From assembly GCA_023415305.1 (NCBI GenBank), contig JAEZKZ010000110.1, forward strand, positions 79,504-143,503: a stretch of 64,000 nt of DNA, written 5' to 3'. The DNA is from Bacillota bacterium (GTDB lineage: Bacteria; Bacillota; Clostridia; Acetivibrionales; DSM-1351). The notes under the pieces were generated by a model, which was not told the origin of the DNA, did no database searches, and worked only from the letters and a program-made list of their open reading frames with translations. Within the stretch, counting starts at the first letter, position 1. Each line of letters begins with the position of its first letter. Shown piece by piece: positions 41,544-50,482 of this stretch. Position numbers and translations under genes: made by a program.

Positions 41544-42440
41544 ATGTCAGGTAGTATTCCTATAAATTATAACGAAGCAATAGCTGTGGCTTCTAAACGG
41601 CCCGGGAAGAATGAAAAAAAAGCTTCCAGAGATTCGAAGGTTGTCAGGGTAATACTGACAGCGATAGCATTATTATTCTTTACAGTCATGCTGCTGGTAC
41701 CTCTCATTTCTGTTTTTGTTAAAGCTTTTGAGCAGGGGACAAAAGTCTATTTGGCCGCTATAAGTGATCCGATGGCTTTATCAGCTATAAAGCTTACCTT
41801 GCTTACAATTGCAATTGTAGTGCCCATAAATACTGTATTTGGTGTGATAGCTGCCTGGGCTGTTGCAAAGTTCAAATTCAAGGGCAAAAATCTGCTGATA
41901 ACTGTAATAGATTTACCCTTTGCCATTTCACCCGTAGTAGCCGGTTTGATATTTGTTTTACTGTTCAGTACCAGTCATGGAATTCTGGCAACCCTTCTGA
42001 ACGAGCTGGGCTTAAAAATAATATTTGCACCGCCGGGCATCATTATTGCAACATTATTTGTTACACTGCCCTTCGTTGCCAGAGAGCTGATACCACTTAT
42101 GGAATCCCAGGGAACGGCTGAGGAAGAAGCGGCATTGACATTAGGAGCCAGCGGCTTAAAAACTTTTTGGCTCATAACTCTGCCAAACATAAAGTGGGCG
42201 CTTTTATATGGCGTAATGCTGACAGCTGCCAGGTCTGCCGGTGAATTCGGAGCTGTATCCGTTGTTTCGGGTCATATCAGAGGCTTAACCAATACAGTAC
42301 CTCTGCATGTGGAAATTCTGTATAACGAATATAAGTTTTCAGCAGCCTTTGCAGTAGCCTCACTTTTAACATTAATAGCCTTAATTAATTTGATTATAAA
42401 GAATATTTCGGACTGGAAAATCAAACAGCAGTTTAAATAG
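41544..42440 (+). CDS. cysW: Sulfate ABC transporter permease CysW
   Basis: A 298-residue inner-membrane protein. ARSAGEFGAVSVVSGHIRGLTNTVPLHVEILYNEY is the CysW signature after the EAA loop LGASGLKTFWLITLPNIKWALLYG. A polar N-terminal tail of about 40 residues precedes the first span. ATGGAGGTC is the ribosome site. Heterodimer partner of CysT. Confidence 0.94.
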   Translation: MSGSIPINYNEAIAVASKRPGKNEKKASRDSKVVRVILTAIALLFFTVMLLVPLISVFVKAFEQGTKVYLAAISDPMALSAIKLTLLTIAIVVPINTVFGVIAAWAVAKFKFKGKNLLITVIDLPFAISPVVAGLIFVLLFSTSHGILATLLNELGLKIIFAPPGIIIATLFVTLPFVARELIPLMESQGTAEEEAALTLGASGLKTFWLITLPNIKWALLYGVMLTAARSAGEFGAVSVVSGHIRGLTNTVPLHVEILYNEYKFSAAFAVASLLTLIALINLIIKNISDWKIKQQFK

Positions 42441-42466
42441 TTGCAGCGAAAACCCACTACATGACT

Positions 42467-42514
42467 TTTCATTACAATTTGTGTACGCGCCATGCGCGTA
42501 GATGGGAGATTTAT
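42467..42514 (+). repeat. Hairpin-SD module, GCGC type
   Basis: TTTTCATTACAATTTGTG, TACGCGCCATGCGCGTA (42484-42500), then GATGGGAG and the ATG at 42515. The hairpin is identical to that at 14615, which shows these two genes received the same module. Confidence 0.65.
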
Positions 42515-43588
42515 ATGAGTATCGAAATTTCAAATATTACGAAGTCTTTTGATTCCTTTAAAGCACTCAGCAATATTGATCTGAAAATCAATACCGGCGA
42601 ACTTGTAGCGTTGTTGGGACCGTCAGGCTCGGGAAAAACAACTCTGCTCAGAATCATAGCCGGGCTGGAAACCTCTGATCACGGCAGTATCATTTTTGAC
42701 GGTGAGGATAATACCGATAAGAGTACCCAGGACAGAAAAGTCGGATTTGTATTTCAACATTATGCGTTATTCAAACACATGACGGTTTTTGAAAACATTG
42801 CCTTCGGCTTAAAGGTTAGACCCTCTAAACATAGACCCGGTAAAGAAGTCATTGAAAAGAAAGTTCATGAACTTTTGGGACTTGTTAAAATGGAGGAACT
42901 GGCCAAGCGATATCCTGCTCAACTGTCAGGAGGTCAGAGACAGAGGATTGCACTAGCAAGGGCATTAGCTGTGGAACCAAAGGTATTGCTGCTGGATGAA
43001 CCTTTTGGAGCTCTTGATGCTAAAGTGAGAAAAGATCTCAGAAGATGGCTCAGGAAGCTGCATGATGAATATCCCATTACAAGTGTTTTTGTTACCCATG
43101 ATCAGGAGGAAGCACTTGATGTGGCAGACAGAATCGTTATTTTGAATCAAGGCAGAATAGAACAAATCGGGACTCCGGAGGAAGTTTATGATAACCCTGC
43201 AAATCCTTTTGTTTATAACTTTCTTGGTAACGTTAACCTGTTCCACGGCAGAGTGCACAATGGAAAAATTGAGCTTGGTCCAATAAACCATGATGCACCC
43301 GGGCATACCGAAACAGGAGATAGAAATGTCATCAGCTACACACGCCCCCACGATATTGAAATAAGTCTTGAAGCCGGAGAAAACGGGTTTATTGCTGCAA
43401 AAATTATTTTCATAAGGGCTGTAGGACCCATAGTAAATCTTGAAATGAAGAGACTGGATACCGGAGAGTATATAGAGGCAGAAATCAGCAAGGAAAATTA
43501 TAAAAAGCTTATGCTGAAGGAAAAGCAGACAGTTTATGTTAAACCAAAGGACTTCAAGGTATTTATTCCTGATGATTATATTATCTAA
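42515..43588 (+). CDS. cysA: Sulfate ABC transporter ATPase CysA
   Basis: A 357-residue ABC ATPase: Walker A GPSGSGKTT, signature LSGGQRQR, Walker B VLLLDEPFGALD, then a C-terminal TOBE/regulatory domain from about residue 235 (NVNLFHGRV, YTRPHDIEI). The start at 42515 follows TGGGAGATTTAT; the longer frame from 42461 reads through the hairpin. Completes the sulfate importer. Confidence 0.94.
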   Translation: MSIEISNITKSFDSFKALSNIDLKINTGELVALLGPSGSGKTTLLRIIAGLETSDHGSIIFDGEDNTDKSTQDRKVGFVFQHYALFKHMTVFENIAFGLKVRPSKHRPGKEVIEKKVHELLGLVKMEELAKRYPAQLSGGQRQRIALARALAVEPKVLLLDEPFGALDAKVRKDLRRWLRKLHDEYPITSVFVTHDQEEALDVADRIVILNQGRIEQIGTPEEVYDNPANPFVYNFLGNVNLFHGRVHNGKIELGPINHDAPGHTETGDRNVISYTRPHDIEISLEAGENGFIAAKIIFIRAVGPIVNLEMKRLDTGEYIEAEISKENYKKLMLKEKQTVYVKPKDFKVFIPDDYII

Positions 43589-43679
43589 AGTATTGTTATG
43601 AGTACTTTTGCCTAAATTGGCAATAAGTCGTGTGTTTTGATTCATGACATATTTTTGTAAGGTGGGTGCATGGACAATT

Positions 43680-44867
43680 ATGAGCAGAAGTAATATTTTC
43701 AGCGGATTGCCTTTGGAATCGAAAAAACTCTTGAGTTTAATTCTGCACGATCAGCCTTTAACAAAAGGTGCCCTGTCAGAGCTGTCAGGTTTAAAGCTGA
43801 CAAGTCTAAGCAGAATGATGCAGCCCCTTGAGAAATTAAAACTAATCACCGGCTCGGAGATAGGCGAATCCACCGGAGGAAGAAAACCGGTTTTATATGA
43901 TATAGACTCCAGAAAATACTATATTATCGGCATAGACATATCAAGAACCTATACACAGGTTGTATTAACAAACCTTAAGCTGCAGCCTGTAAAAAGGTAT
44001 AGATTTGAAATGAACATTGAATCTACTCCAAAGTTAACACTAAGTATTATATTGAGTTGGATCAGAGAGGTTCAGGAAAGAATCATAAGGAAAAACGGAA
44101 GTATTATCGGAATGGGTATTGGAACCGTCGGACCATTGGATAGAAACAGCGGTGTAGTTTTAAATCCGGAAAATTTTGAAGCCCCTGGCTGGGAAAACAT
44201 TCACCTGAAATCAATTTTTGAAAAAAGACTGGAAATCCCTGTGGTAATTGATAATGGTGCTAACGCTGCAGTTTTAGCTGAGACCTGTTATGGAATAGGT
44301 AAGGGGATTAAAAATGTTATATATATTAATTGCGGGATCGGTATAAGAACCGGATTAATTTCTTCAGGTGTATTTGTTAGAAATATCAATGACTCCGAGG
44401 ATGCCTTTGCCCATATGATAATTGATGTTAACGGAGAAAAATGTTCCTGTGGTAACAGGGGATGTATAGAAACCTGTTCCTCCATATATTCAATAACCGA
44501 GAAGTATAAAAAATTGAAAAAGCTCACCGGGGATCAGTTACTGGATAAACATTCCTATATTGATATCTGTAAGGCAGCTGATAATTGTGACAACTTTGCC
44601 AGGAATGTTATTCTGGAGGGGGCCGGTATATTGGGGGTTGGACTTGCAAATTTGATAAAACTGCTCAATCCGGGAATAGTCATTTTGAGTGGCCCGCTTA
44701 TTAAACATTCCAGACTTTTTTATGAAAAATGTACAGAAACTGCATTGGAGAAAATTCGGACTCATGGACAAGGAAAGCTTTTTTTCAGTAATGGGGGCTA
44801 TTTCAACGAAAATGCAATTTCAATAGGAGCGGCTGCTCTGGTAATGGAAAACTTGCTGGAAGGATAG
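43680..44867 (+). CDS. ROK-family transcriptional regulator
   Basis: A 395-residue protein. An N-terminal winged helix-turn-helix (about residues 10-60: PLTKGALSELSGLKLTSLSRMMQPLEKLKLI) is followed by a ROK sugar-kinase-like domain with the IGIDISRTYTQVV phosphate loop and the zinc motif CSCGNRGCIE. ROK repressors usually sense sugars or sugar phosphates, so its place behind cysA is unexpected. The ATG at 43680 is favoured over 43644 because AAGGTGGG lies before it, although spacing is long. It may be a neighbour by chance. Confidence 0.8.
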   Translation: MSRSNIFSGLPLESKKLLSLILHDQPLTKGALSELSGLKLTSLSRMMQPLEKLKLITGSEIGESTGGRKPVLYDIDSRKYYIIGIDISRTYTQVVLTNLKLQPVKRYRFEMNIESTPKLTLSIILSWIREVQERIIRKNGSIIGMGIGTVGPLDRNSGVVLNPENFEAPGWENIHLKSIFEKRLEIPVVIDNGANAAVLAETCYGIGKGIKNVIYINCGIGIRTGLISSGVFVRNINDSEDAFAHMIIDVNGEKCSCGNRGCIETCSSIYSITEKYKKLKKLTGDQLLDKHSYIDICKAADNCDNFARNVILEGAGILGVGLANLIKLLNPGIVILSGPLIKHSRLFYEKCTETALEKIRTHGQGKLFFSNGGYFNENAISIGAAALVMENLLEG

Positions 44868-44927
44868 GAATTTGTATATTTTCAATACTTTGAATGAGTA
44901 ATAATACAAATGTATGACAAGTACACC

Positions 44928-45077
44928 ATGAAATTCAGAACAGATAAATTCCTATGCGTGGGGTTTGAAAAGGGGATTCCCCTTTCCGGTTTGAGGAGGG
45001 TGCAAAGGGAACCTAGGGTTCCCAAGGAACTGAAAGTTCCATGCGAACAGGATAATTTGGGAGCAATGACAGATTAA
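44928..45077 (+). CDS. Possible small ORF over a cluster of GC hairpins
   Basis: A 49-codon frame without a clear ribosome site in the 305-base gap 44868-45172. The DNA holds three adjacent perfect hairpins: AAAGGGG/CCCCTTT (44969-44985), GGGAACC/GGGTTCC-type (45007-45023) and GGAACT/AGTTCC (45026-45040), then TTTGC/GCAAA (45098-45110). The predicted peptide is basic with a repeated RxPK/VPKEL pattern caused by the hairpins. The RNA structure is more convincing than the peptide. Confidence 0.25.
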   Translation: MKFRTDKFLCVGFEKGIPLSGLRRVQREPRVPKELKVPCEQDNLGAMTD

Positions 45078-45172
45078 TTTGAACAGGCACTTAAAACTTT
45101 GCGAAGCAAATTTCTTGAGAACGGTAAACTAGTATAAATTCTATTTATTAAAAGGCGGAAAGGATTATAAGT

Positions 45173-45883
45173 ATGGAGCAATTGGATATTAAAGCATTGA
45201 ATTGCAAATATACCAGGCCTGAAGATGTTATCAGGTATGTAGCAGAAAACATAGGTGTTTCTAAAATAGCATTGGCATCAAGTCTTTCCATAGAAGATCA
45301 AGTTTTGACACATATGTTTTTACAGGCAGAGCCCAAGGCAAGAATTTTTGTAATTGATACAGGCAGACATTTTCAAAAAACCTATGATCTTATGGAGCAG
45401 ACCATGCTCCGGTATAAGTTCAACTATGAAGTATATGCCCCTGAAAGCGGAGATATTGAGGAATTGGTATCCAGTCTGGGACCAAATTTCTTTTACGAAA
45501 GTGTTGAGCTGAGAAAAAAATGCTGTGATATAAGGAAGGTAAAGCCTCTAAAGAGAGTTTTGAGTACCGTTGACGGCTGGATATGCGGTTTGAGAAGAGA
45601 CCAATCACCCACACGTCAGGATATTGAGATTTTTGAATGGGATTCCGCTAATTCAATATACAAGATAAATCCTATTGTGCACTGGTCTGAAGAAGATGTA
45701 TGGGCTTACATAAAAGAAAATAATATTCCATACAGTCATCTGTACAATACAGGCTTCCGCAGCATTGGCTGCCAGCCCTGCACAAGAGCTGTGCAGGAAG
45801 GCCAGGATATACGCAGCGGCAGATGGTGGTGGGAGGATCCCGATAAAAAGGAATGCGGTCTGCATGTAGGAGGTCATAAATAA
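45173..45883 (+). CDS. cysH: APS-type phosphoadenylyl/adenylyl-sulfate reductase
   Basis: A 236-residue PP-loop reductase that turns APS into sulfite with thioredoxin. It keeps the [4Fe-4S] set Cys117-Cys118 and Cys200-x2-Cys203 (KKCC.., GCQPC), which marks APS reductases; PAPS reductases lack it. The catalytic cysteine is in ECGLH (Cys228). Being APS-type, it does not need an APS kinase, which fits the decayed kinase domain of CysN downstream. AGGCGGAAAGGA precedes the ATG. Confidence 0.93.
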   Translation: MEQLDIKALNCKYTRPEDVIRYVAENIGVSKIALASSLSIEDQVLTHMFLQAEPKARIFVIDTGRHFQKTYDLMEQTMLRYKFNYEVYAPESGDIEELVSSLGPNFFYESVELRKKCCDIRKVKPLKRVLSTVDGWICGLRRDQSPTRQDIEIFEWDSANSIYKINPIVHWSEEDVWAYIKENNIPYSHLYNTGFRSIGCQPCTRAVQEGQDIRSGRWWWEDPDKKECGLHVGGHK

Positions 45884-45934
45884 ACCTGGTTTTAGTAAAT
45901 TATCTTATCAACATATAAAATTCGGAGGTATGTT

Positions 45935-46816
45935 ATGAATCATTTGGATAAGTTGGAAGCACAGAGTGTTCATATACTCAGAGAAGCGTACAGGGAATTT
46001 AAAAACATCTGTATGCTGTGGTCTATAGGCAAGGACAGTACCGTTCTGTTGTGGCTGGCAAGGAAGGCATTTTTCGGACATGTACCAATACCCCTTGTCC
46101 ACATTGATACTCATTACAAAATACCTGAAATGATCCAGTACAGGGATGAGCTGGCCTTAAAATGGAAGCTGACCATGGTTTATGGAGAGAATTCCGAAGC
46201 TCTGGCACAAAAGAAAACCTTCCCAGACGGTAAGGTAGACAGAATAGCCTGCTGTCAGTCACTCAAATCCGAGGCCCTGAAAAATACCCTTTCGGGAGAA
46301 TGGAACAGGTACGTAATGGACCATAAGACAGGCAAATACATACCTGATAAGAACAGAGAAAAGTATACCGGTGTAATTGTAGGAGTCAGAGCCGATGAGG
46401 AAGGCAGCCGATCCAAGGAAAGGTATTTTTCTCCAAGAGACAAGGAAAATGACTGGGATGTTGGAGATCAGCCCCCTGAATTCTGGAATCAGTTCAAAAC
46501 AGATTTTGCTCCGGGAACACATATAAGAATTCATCCTCTGTTAGATTGGACTGAATTGAACATATGGGAATACATCGAACGTGAAAACATACCGATCACC
46601 TCACTTTACTTTGATCAGGGGGACGGAAAAAGATACAGGTCACTGGGCTGCTATCCATGTACAACACCGGTGGAATCCACATCAAAGAATGTCAGTGAAA
46701 TCATTGAGGAATTAAAAAGCGGAAAGTTCTCAAACATAGCCGAAAGATCAGGCCGTGCCCAGGATAAGGACGACGGGGGAGGACTTGAGACACTTCGCAG
46801 AGGAGGTTACATGTAA
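45935..46816 (+). CDS. cysD: Sulfate adenylyltransferase small subunit
   Basis: A 293-residue PP-loop ATP pyrophosphatase. The SIGKDSTVLLWLARKAFF motif near residue 30 and RADEEGSRSKERYFSPRD are CysD hallmarks. With CysN it forms APS from sulfate and ATP. cysN starts at the base after its stop; the GGAGG for cysN is inside cysD. Confidence 0.95.
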   Translation: MNHLDKLEAQSVHILREAYREFKNICMLWSIGKDSTVLLWLARKAFFGHVPIPLVHIDTHYKIPEMIQYRDELALKWKLTMVYGENSEALAQKKTFPDGKVDRIACCQSLKSEALKNTLSGEWNRYVMDHKTGKYIPDKNREKYTGVIVGVRADEEGSRSKERYFSPRDKENDWDVGDQPPEFWNQFKTDFAPGTHIRIHPLLDWTELNIWEYIERENIPITSLYFDQGDGKRYRSLGCYPCTTPVESTSKNVSEIIEELKSGKFSNIAERSGRAQDKDDGGGLETLRRGGYM

Positions 46817-48625
46817 ATGGATAACAGAGAACAGATGAACATAGTAATCGTAGGACATGTGGATCATGGTAAAAGTACTGTAATAGGAAGACTTCTTGCA
46901 GATACAGATTCACTGCCCGAGGGAAAGCTGGAATCAGTAAAGGAATACTGCAGAAAAAACTCAAGACCCTTTGAATATGCGTTCCTGCTGGACGCTCTCA
47001 AGGATGAACAGGCGCAGGGCATTACCATTGACACCGCGAGATGCTTCTTTAAAACCGGAAAGAGGGATTATATCATTATCGATGCGCCTGGGCATATTGA
47101 GTTCCTTAAAAACATGGTAACAGGAGCCTCAAGAGCTGAAGCCGCACTTCTTGTAATTGATGCCAAGGAGGGGATAAAAGAAAACTCCAAGCGTCACGGT
47201 CATATAGTGTCAATGCTGGGAATAAAGCAGGTGGTTGTTCTTGTAAATAAAATGGATCTTGTGGATTTTGATAATGAGGTTTTTAGGTCAATAAAATCAG
47301 AATTCACCGAATTTCTTAATAAAATAAACATACAGCCCCTAAACTTTATACCAATAAGTGCCTTTAACGGAGACAATGTAGCAGGGAAGTCTGATAATAC
47401 TCTATGGTATGAGGGGCCAACTGTTCTGGAACAGCTGGACGGCTTTGCAAATAAAAAGGAGAATCGGCAGCTGCCCTTTCGTATGCCGGTACAGGACATA
47501 TACAAGTTTACCGAGGAGAACGATGACAGAAGAATTGTTGCAGGTACTGTGCTGAGCGGAACTGTCAAAGCCGGTGACGAGGTTGTCTTTCTGCCTTCAA
47601 AAAAGAAAAGTGTCATAAACAGTGTGGAAGGCTTTAATACCGTACCTGCAGATACTGCATATGCTGACCAGGCAGTGGGCTTTACCTTAACAACCCAGAT
47701 ATACATAAAGCCCGGAGAGCTGATGGTCAAGGTTGACGAAACCCAGCCTGTCCTGAGTTCGCGTTTCAGAGTAAATATATTCTGGGTTGGACATGTACCA
47801 TTAATAAAAAATAAGAATTATAAGTTGAAGATAGGCACAATGAGAATAGCTGTTAAGCTGGTAGAAATTTTAAACATCATAGATGCAGCCGAGCTTAATA
47901 TAGATACCTTCAAGGATCAGGTTGAGAGACACGATGTTGCCGAATGTATCCTGGAGACGGCCAAACCAATTGCTTTTGATGCTATTTCAGACATAGAACT
48001 GACAGGTAGATTTGTTATAGTTGATAACTATGAAATTTCCGGCGGAGGAATAATTCTTGAGGGTGTCTCAGACAGTGACAACAGCCTTGTGGAACATATC
48101 AGGGACAGGGAATATCTCTGGGAAAAAGGACTAATTGCTGCTGCCCAAAGAGAAGAGGTATATGGACACAAGTCCAAGTTTATAGTTATAACAACGGGAA
48201 GTGAAGAAAAAGAAAAAGCAATACAAGACATAGGAAAAAATCTGGAGAGCAGACTCTTTACAATGAACTACAAGGCTTACTATCTGGGGGTGTCCAGCTT
48301 GCTGAACGGGCTTGCAGCAGAAGCCTCTCCCGATTTTCAGGCAAGGGACAATCAGATCAGGCAGATTGGTGAACTGGCAAGAATATTCACCGATGCGGGA
48401 CAGATTTTTATTACGTCAGTATTCAATCTGGATGATTATGAAGCAGAGAAACTGAAATTATTGAACCAGCCAAATGAAATAATAATTGTCAACGCAGGTG
48501 AGTCGCCTTTTAACAGCTTTAAACCTGACAGCAATATTAATATTAACGGAACACTTGAAAATACAGTGGACTCCATATGTGATCTGCTCAAACAGCAGGA
48601 AATCATACTGGACTATTATATTTAG
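46817..48625 (+). CDS. cysN: Sulfate adenylyltransferase large subunit with degenerate APS-kinase-like C-terminal domain (CysN/CysNC-like)
   Basis: A 602-residue GTPase that drives APS synthesis by CysD. The G1 motif is GHVDHGKST, then DAPGHIEF and NKMDL; beta-barrel domains follow to about residue 440. The last part (about 454-602) aligns with the APS kinase of CysNC proteins (GELARIFTDAGQIFITSVF matches the kinase core). However, the P-loop GxxGxGK(S/T) is replaced by TTGSEEKEKA and the DGDN substrate motif by YLGVSS. The kinase should be inactive, consistent with an APS-type CysH. It may serve in structure or regulation. Confidence 0.92.
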   Translation: MDNREQMNIVIVGHVDHGKSTVIGRLLADTDSLPEGKLESVKEYCRKNSRPFEYAFLLDALKDEQAQGITIDTARCFFKTGKRDYIIIDAPGHIEFLKNMVTGASRAEAALLVIDAKEGIKENSKRHGHIVSMLGIKQVVVLVNKMDLVDFDNEVFRSIKSEFTEFLNKINIQPLNFIPISAFNGDNVAGKSDNTLWYEGPTVLEQLDGFANKKENRQLPFRMPVQDIYKFTEENDDRRIVAGTVLSGTVKAGDEVVFLPSKKKSVINSVEGFNTVPADTAYADQAVGFTLTTQIYIKPGELMVKVDETQPVLSSRFRVNIFWVGHVPLIKNKNYKLKIGTMRIAVKLVEILNIIDAAELNIDTFKDQVERHDVAECILETAKPIAFDAISDIELTGRFVIVDNYEISGGGIILEGVSDSDNSLVEHIRDREYLWEKGLIAAAQREEVYGHKSKFIVITTGSEEKEKAIQDIGKNLESRLFTMNYKAYYLGVSSLLNGLAAEASPDFQARDNQIRQIGELARIFTDAGQIFITSVFNLDDYEAEKLKLLNQPNEIIIVNAGESPFNSFKPDSNININGTLENTVDSICDLLKQQEIILDYYI

Positions 48626-48673
48626 AAAAAATGAATATATAAATTTATTAAATCTATTGGGGGGATATTTCTC

Positions 48674-48883
48674 ATGAAAATTCAAGCAAACGGAAAAGAA
48701 GTAGTACTGGAAAAGGAGTTAACAGTAAAAGAGCTGCTTGGTGCACAAAACGTTGAGATGCAGGATTATGTAACAGTGCAAATAAACGATGAATTTGTGA
48801 ACCGAGATGATTTTGAGACACTACTTGTAAAAGACGGGGATGTTGTTGAATTCCTTTACTTTATGGGAGGAGGCGCAGCGTGA
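48674..48883 (+). CDS. ThiS/MoaD-like sulfur carrier protein with -GGGAA end (HcyS-like)
   Basis: A 69-residue beta-grasp protein (KIQANGKEVVLEKELTVKELL, DGDVVEFLYFMGGG). ThiS proteins normally end in Gly-Gly; here two alanines follow (residues 68-69), so the tail must be cut to expose the glycine before activation. A ThiF-like E1 and a JAMM protease lie just downstream. The same arrangement defines the HcyS carrier of the Wolinella succinogenes homocysteine pathway. It is therefore more likely a homocysteine carrier than a thiazole one. GGGGGG precedes the ATG. Confidence 0.85.
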   Translation: MKIQANGKEVVLEKELTVKELLGAQNVEMQDYVTVQINDEFVNRDDFETLLVKDGDVVEFLYFMGGGAA

Positions 48884-48924
48884 AAAATACATTTTGTAAG
48901 TCATCGTGTATTTCACGAGCAAAA

Positions 48925-48985
48925 CCCGCTAAGCGGCTTTTTATTACTTTTTGCATACGCGCTCTGCGCGTAGATGGAGGTCAAA
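48925..48985 (+). repeat. Hairpin-SD module, GCGC type with extra stem
   Basis: CCCGCTAAGCGGC stem, TTTTTATTACTTTTTG, then TACGCGCTCTGCGCGTA (48956-48972), then GATGGAGG. The loop differs from the modules at 14615 and 42484 (CAT vs TCT-type), while the arms are kept. Confidence 0.6.
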
Positions 48986-49801
48986 ATGAGTTTTTCCAAT
49001 GAACAGATTGAAAGATATTCAAGACATATTATTTTAAAGGAAGTTGGAGTTAAGGGGCAAAAAAAGCTTCTAAACTCAAAGGTACTTATTATCGGAACAG
49101 GAGGCCTTGGGGCACCGGCAGCAATGTTCCTGGCAGCAGCAGGTGTAGGTACAATTGGACTTGTTGACTTCGATGCTGTTGAACTATCAAACCTGCAAAG
49201 GCAGATAATACACCTGACCAAGGATGTTGGTAAGCCAAAGGTAATTTCGGGTAAGGAAACCATTAACGAAATGAATCCTGACGTAGAGGTGGCAGTATAC
49301 AAGGAATGGGTAAGCTCTTCCAATATTAAAGATATAATCAACGATAAAAATTATGATTTTATTATTGATGGCACTGACAATTTTCCTGCAAAATTTTTAA
49401 TTAATGATGCATGTGTACTTACCCAAAAGCCGTTTTCACATGCAGGGATCATAAGATTTCAGGGTCAGACCATGACGTATGTTCCGGGACAGGGGCCTTG
49501 CTACAGATGTGTATTTAAGAATCCTCCGCCTCCTGACGCAGTACCTACCTGCAAGCAGGCCGGCGTTCTTGGCGTAATGGGAGGGATTATTGGAACCATA
49601 CAGGCTACAGAAGCAATAAAGTATGTCCTTGGAGTTGGTGATTTGCTTACCGGTAAGCTGTTAACCTATGATTCCCTTAAGATGGAATTCAGAAAAATAA
49701 ACCTGCCAAATAATAAGAATTGTCAGGTATGCGGTGAAAATCCATCTATTAAAACACTTATTGATTACGAACAGGCAGTATGTGAATTAAAGCATACATA
49801 A
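48986..49801 (+). CDS. ThiF/MoeB-family E1 adenylating enzyme (HcyF-like)
   Basis: A 271-residue activating enzyme. GTGGLGAPAAMFLAAAGVG is the nucleotide-binding glycine loop and DFDAVELSNLQRQ the family signature; zinc cysteines are CYRC and CQVC. PTCKQAGVLG carries the possible catalytic cysteine. It should adenylate the carrier's terminal glycine so that sulfide can form a thiocarboxylate. The start at 48986 follows GGAGG. Only one E1 gene is present near the carrier. Confidence 0.88.
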   Translation: MSFSNEQIERYSRHIILKEVGVKGQKKLLNSKVLIIGTGGLGAPAAMFLAAAGVGTIGLVDFDAVELSNLQRQIIHLTKDVGKPKVISGKETINEMNPDVEVAVYKEWVSSSNIKDIINDKNYDFIIDGTDNFPAKFLINDACVLTQKPFSHAGIIRFQGQTMTYVPGQGPCYRCVFKNPPPPDAVPTCKQAGVLGVMGGIIGTIQATEAIKYVLGVGDLLTGKLLTYDSLKMEFRKINLPNNKNCQVCGENPSIKTLIDYEQAVCELKHT

Positions 49802-49978
49802 TTTATACTGTTATTAAAATTAGCTTATCAAGACAGCACAAAAGAATGATGTAAATTATTTATGGTAAAAAGTAAATTTTATCAATTTTATGGTTAAGGG
49901 AATTATGCTACTATAAAATAAACAAACCAGTGCAGGTGAATATCCTTGTATTCTCAATATGGAAGGTAGGTGCTATAA

Positions 49979-50395
49979 TTGATTGTAATTAATCAAAAAC
50001 AATATAATGAAATTCTGGAGCATTCCATTAAGGCTATTCCAAATGAAGCATGCGGTCTACTGGGAGGTATTATTGAAAATAATGTCAAATACGTCAGAAG
50101 GGTTTATCTGCTTACAAATACGGATTATAGCCCTGAACATTTTTCGATGGACCCGAAAGAACAGTTTACCGCTGTCAAGGATATGAGAAGTAACGGCTGG
50201 GTAATGCTGGGGAACTTTCACAGTCACCCGGCATCACCCTCAAGACCTTCGGAGGAAGACAAAAGACTTGCTTTTGACCCTGAAGCCAGCTATTTCATCA
50301 TATCTTTAATGGATGATAAGAATATTGTATTAAAAAGCTTTAATATTATAAAAAATGAGGTCAGTGAAGAAAAACTTATAATAGAAGGTAAATAG
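49979..50395 (+). CDS. JAMM/Mov34 metalloprotease (HcyD/Mec-like)
   Basis: A 138-residue protease starting at TTG with AAGGTAGGTG upstream. The zinc site is complete: Glu23 (PNEACG), His81 and His83 in HSHP, Ser91 and Asp94. Bacterial JAMM proteins beside ThiS-like carriers trim the C-terminal residues that hide Gly-Gly, or release the amino acid from the carrier. With a carrier ending GGGAA, removal of the two alanines is the expected task. A gap of 177 bases with an AT-rich promoter-like stretch precedes it. Confidence 0.86.
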   Translation: MIVINQKQYNEILEHSIKAIPNEACGLLGGIIENNVKYVRRVYLLTNTDYSPEHFSMDPKEQFTAVKDMRSNGWVMLGNFHSHPASPSRPSEEDKRLAFDPEASYFIISLMDDKNIVLKSFNIIKNEVSEEKLIIEGK

Positions 50396-50482
50396 AGTCT
50401 ATTGCATAGCAGGATACGGTTACAGTGCAATTTGTTACAAGGTATATCCGGGCTCTCTTTTACCGGAAATGGAGAAAAGATT

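Noticed and set aside
46817..48625. Active CysNC bifunctional enzyme
   Set aside because: The kinase P-loop and substrate motif are absent, so only the GTPase activity can be assigned.
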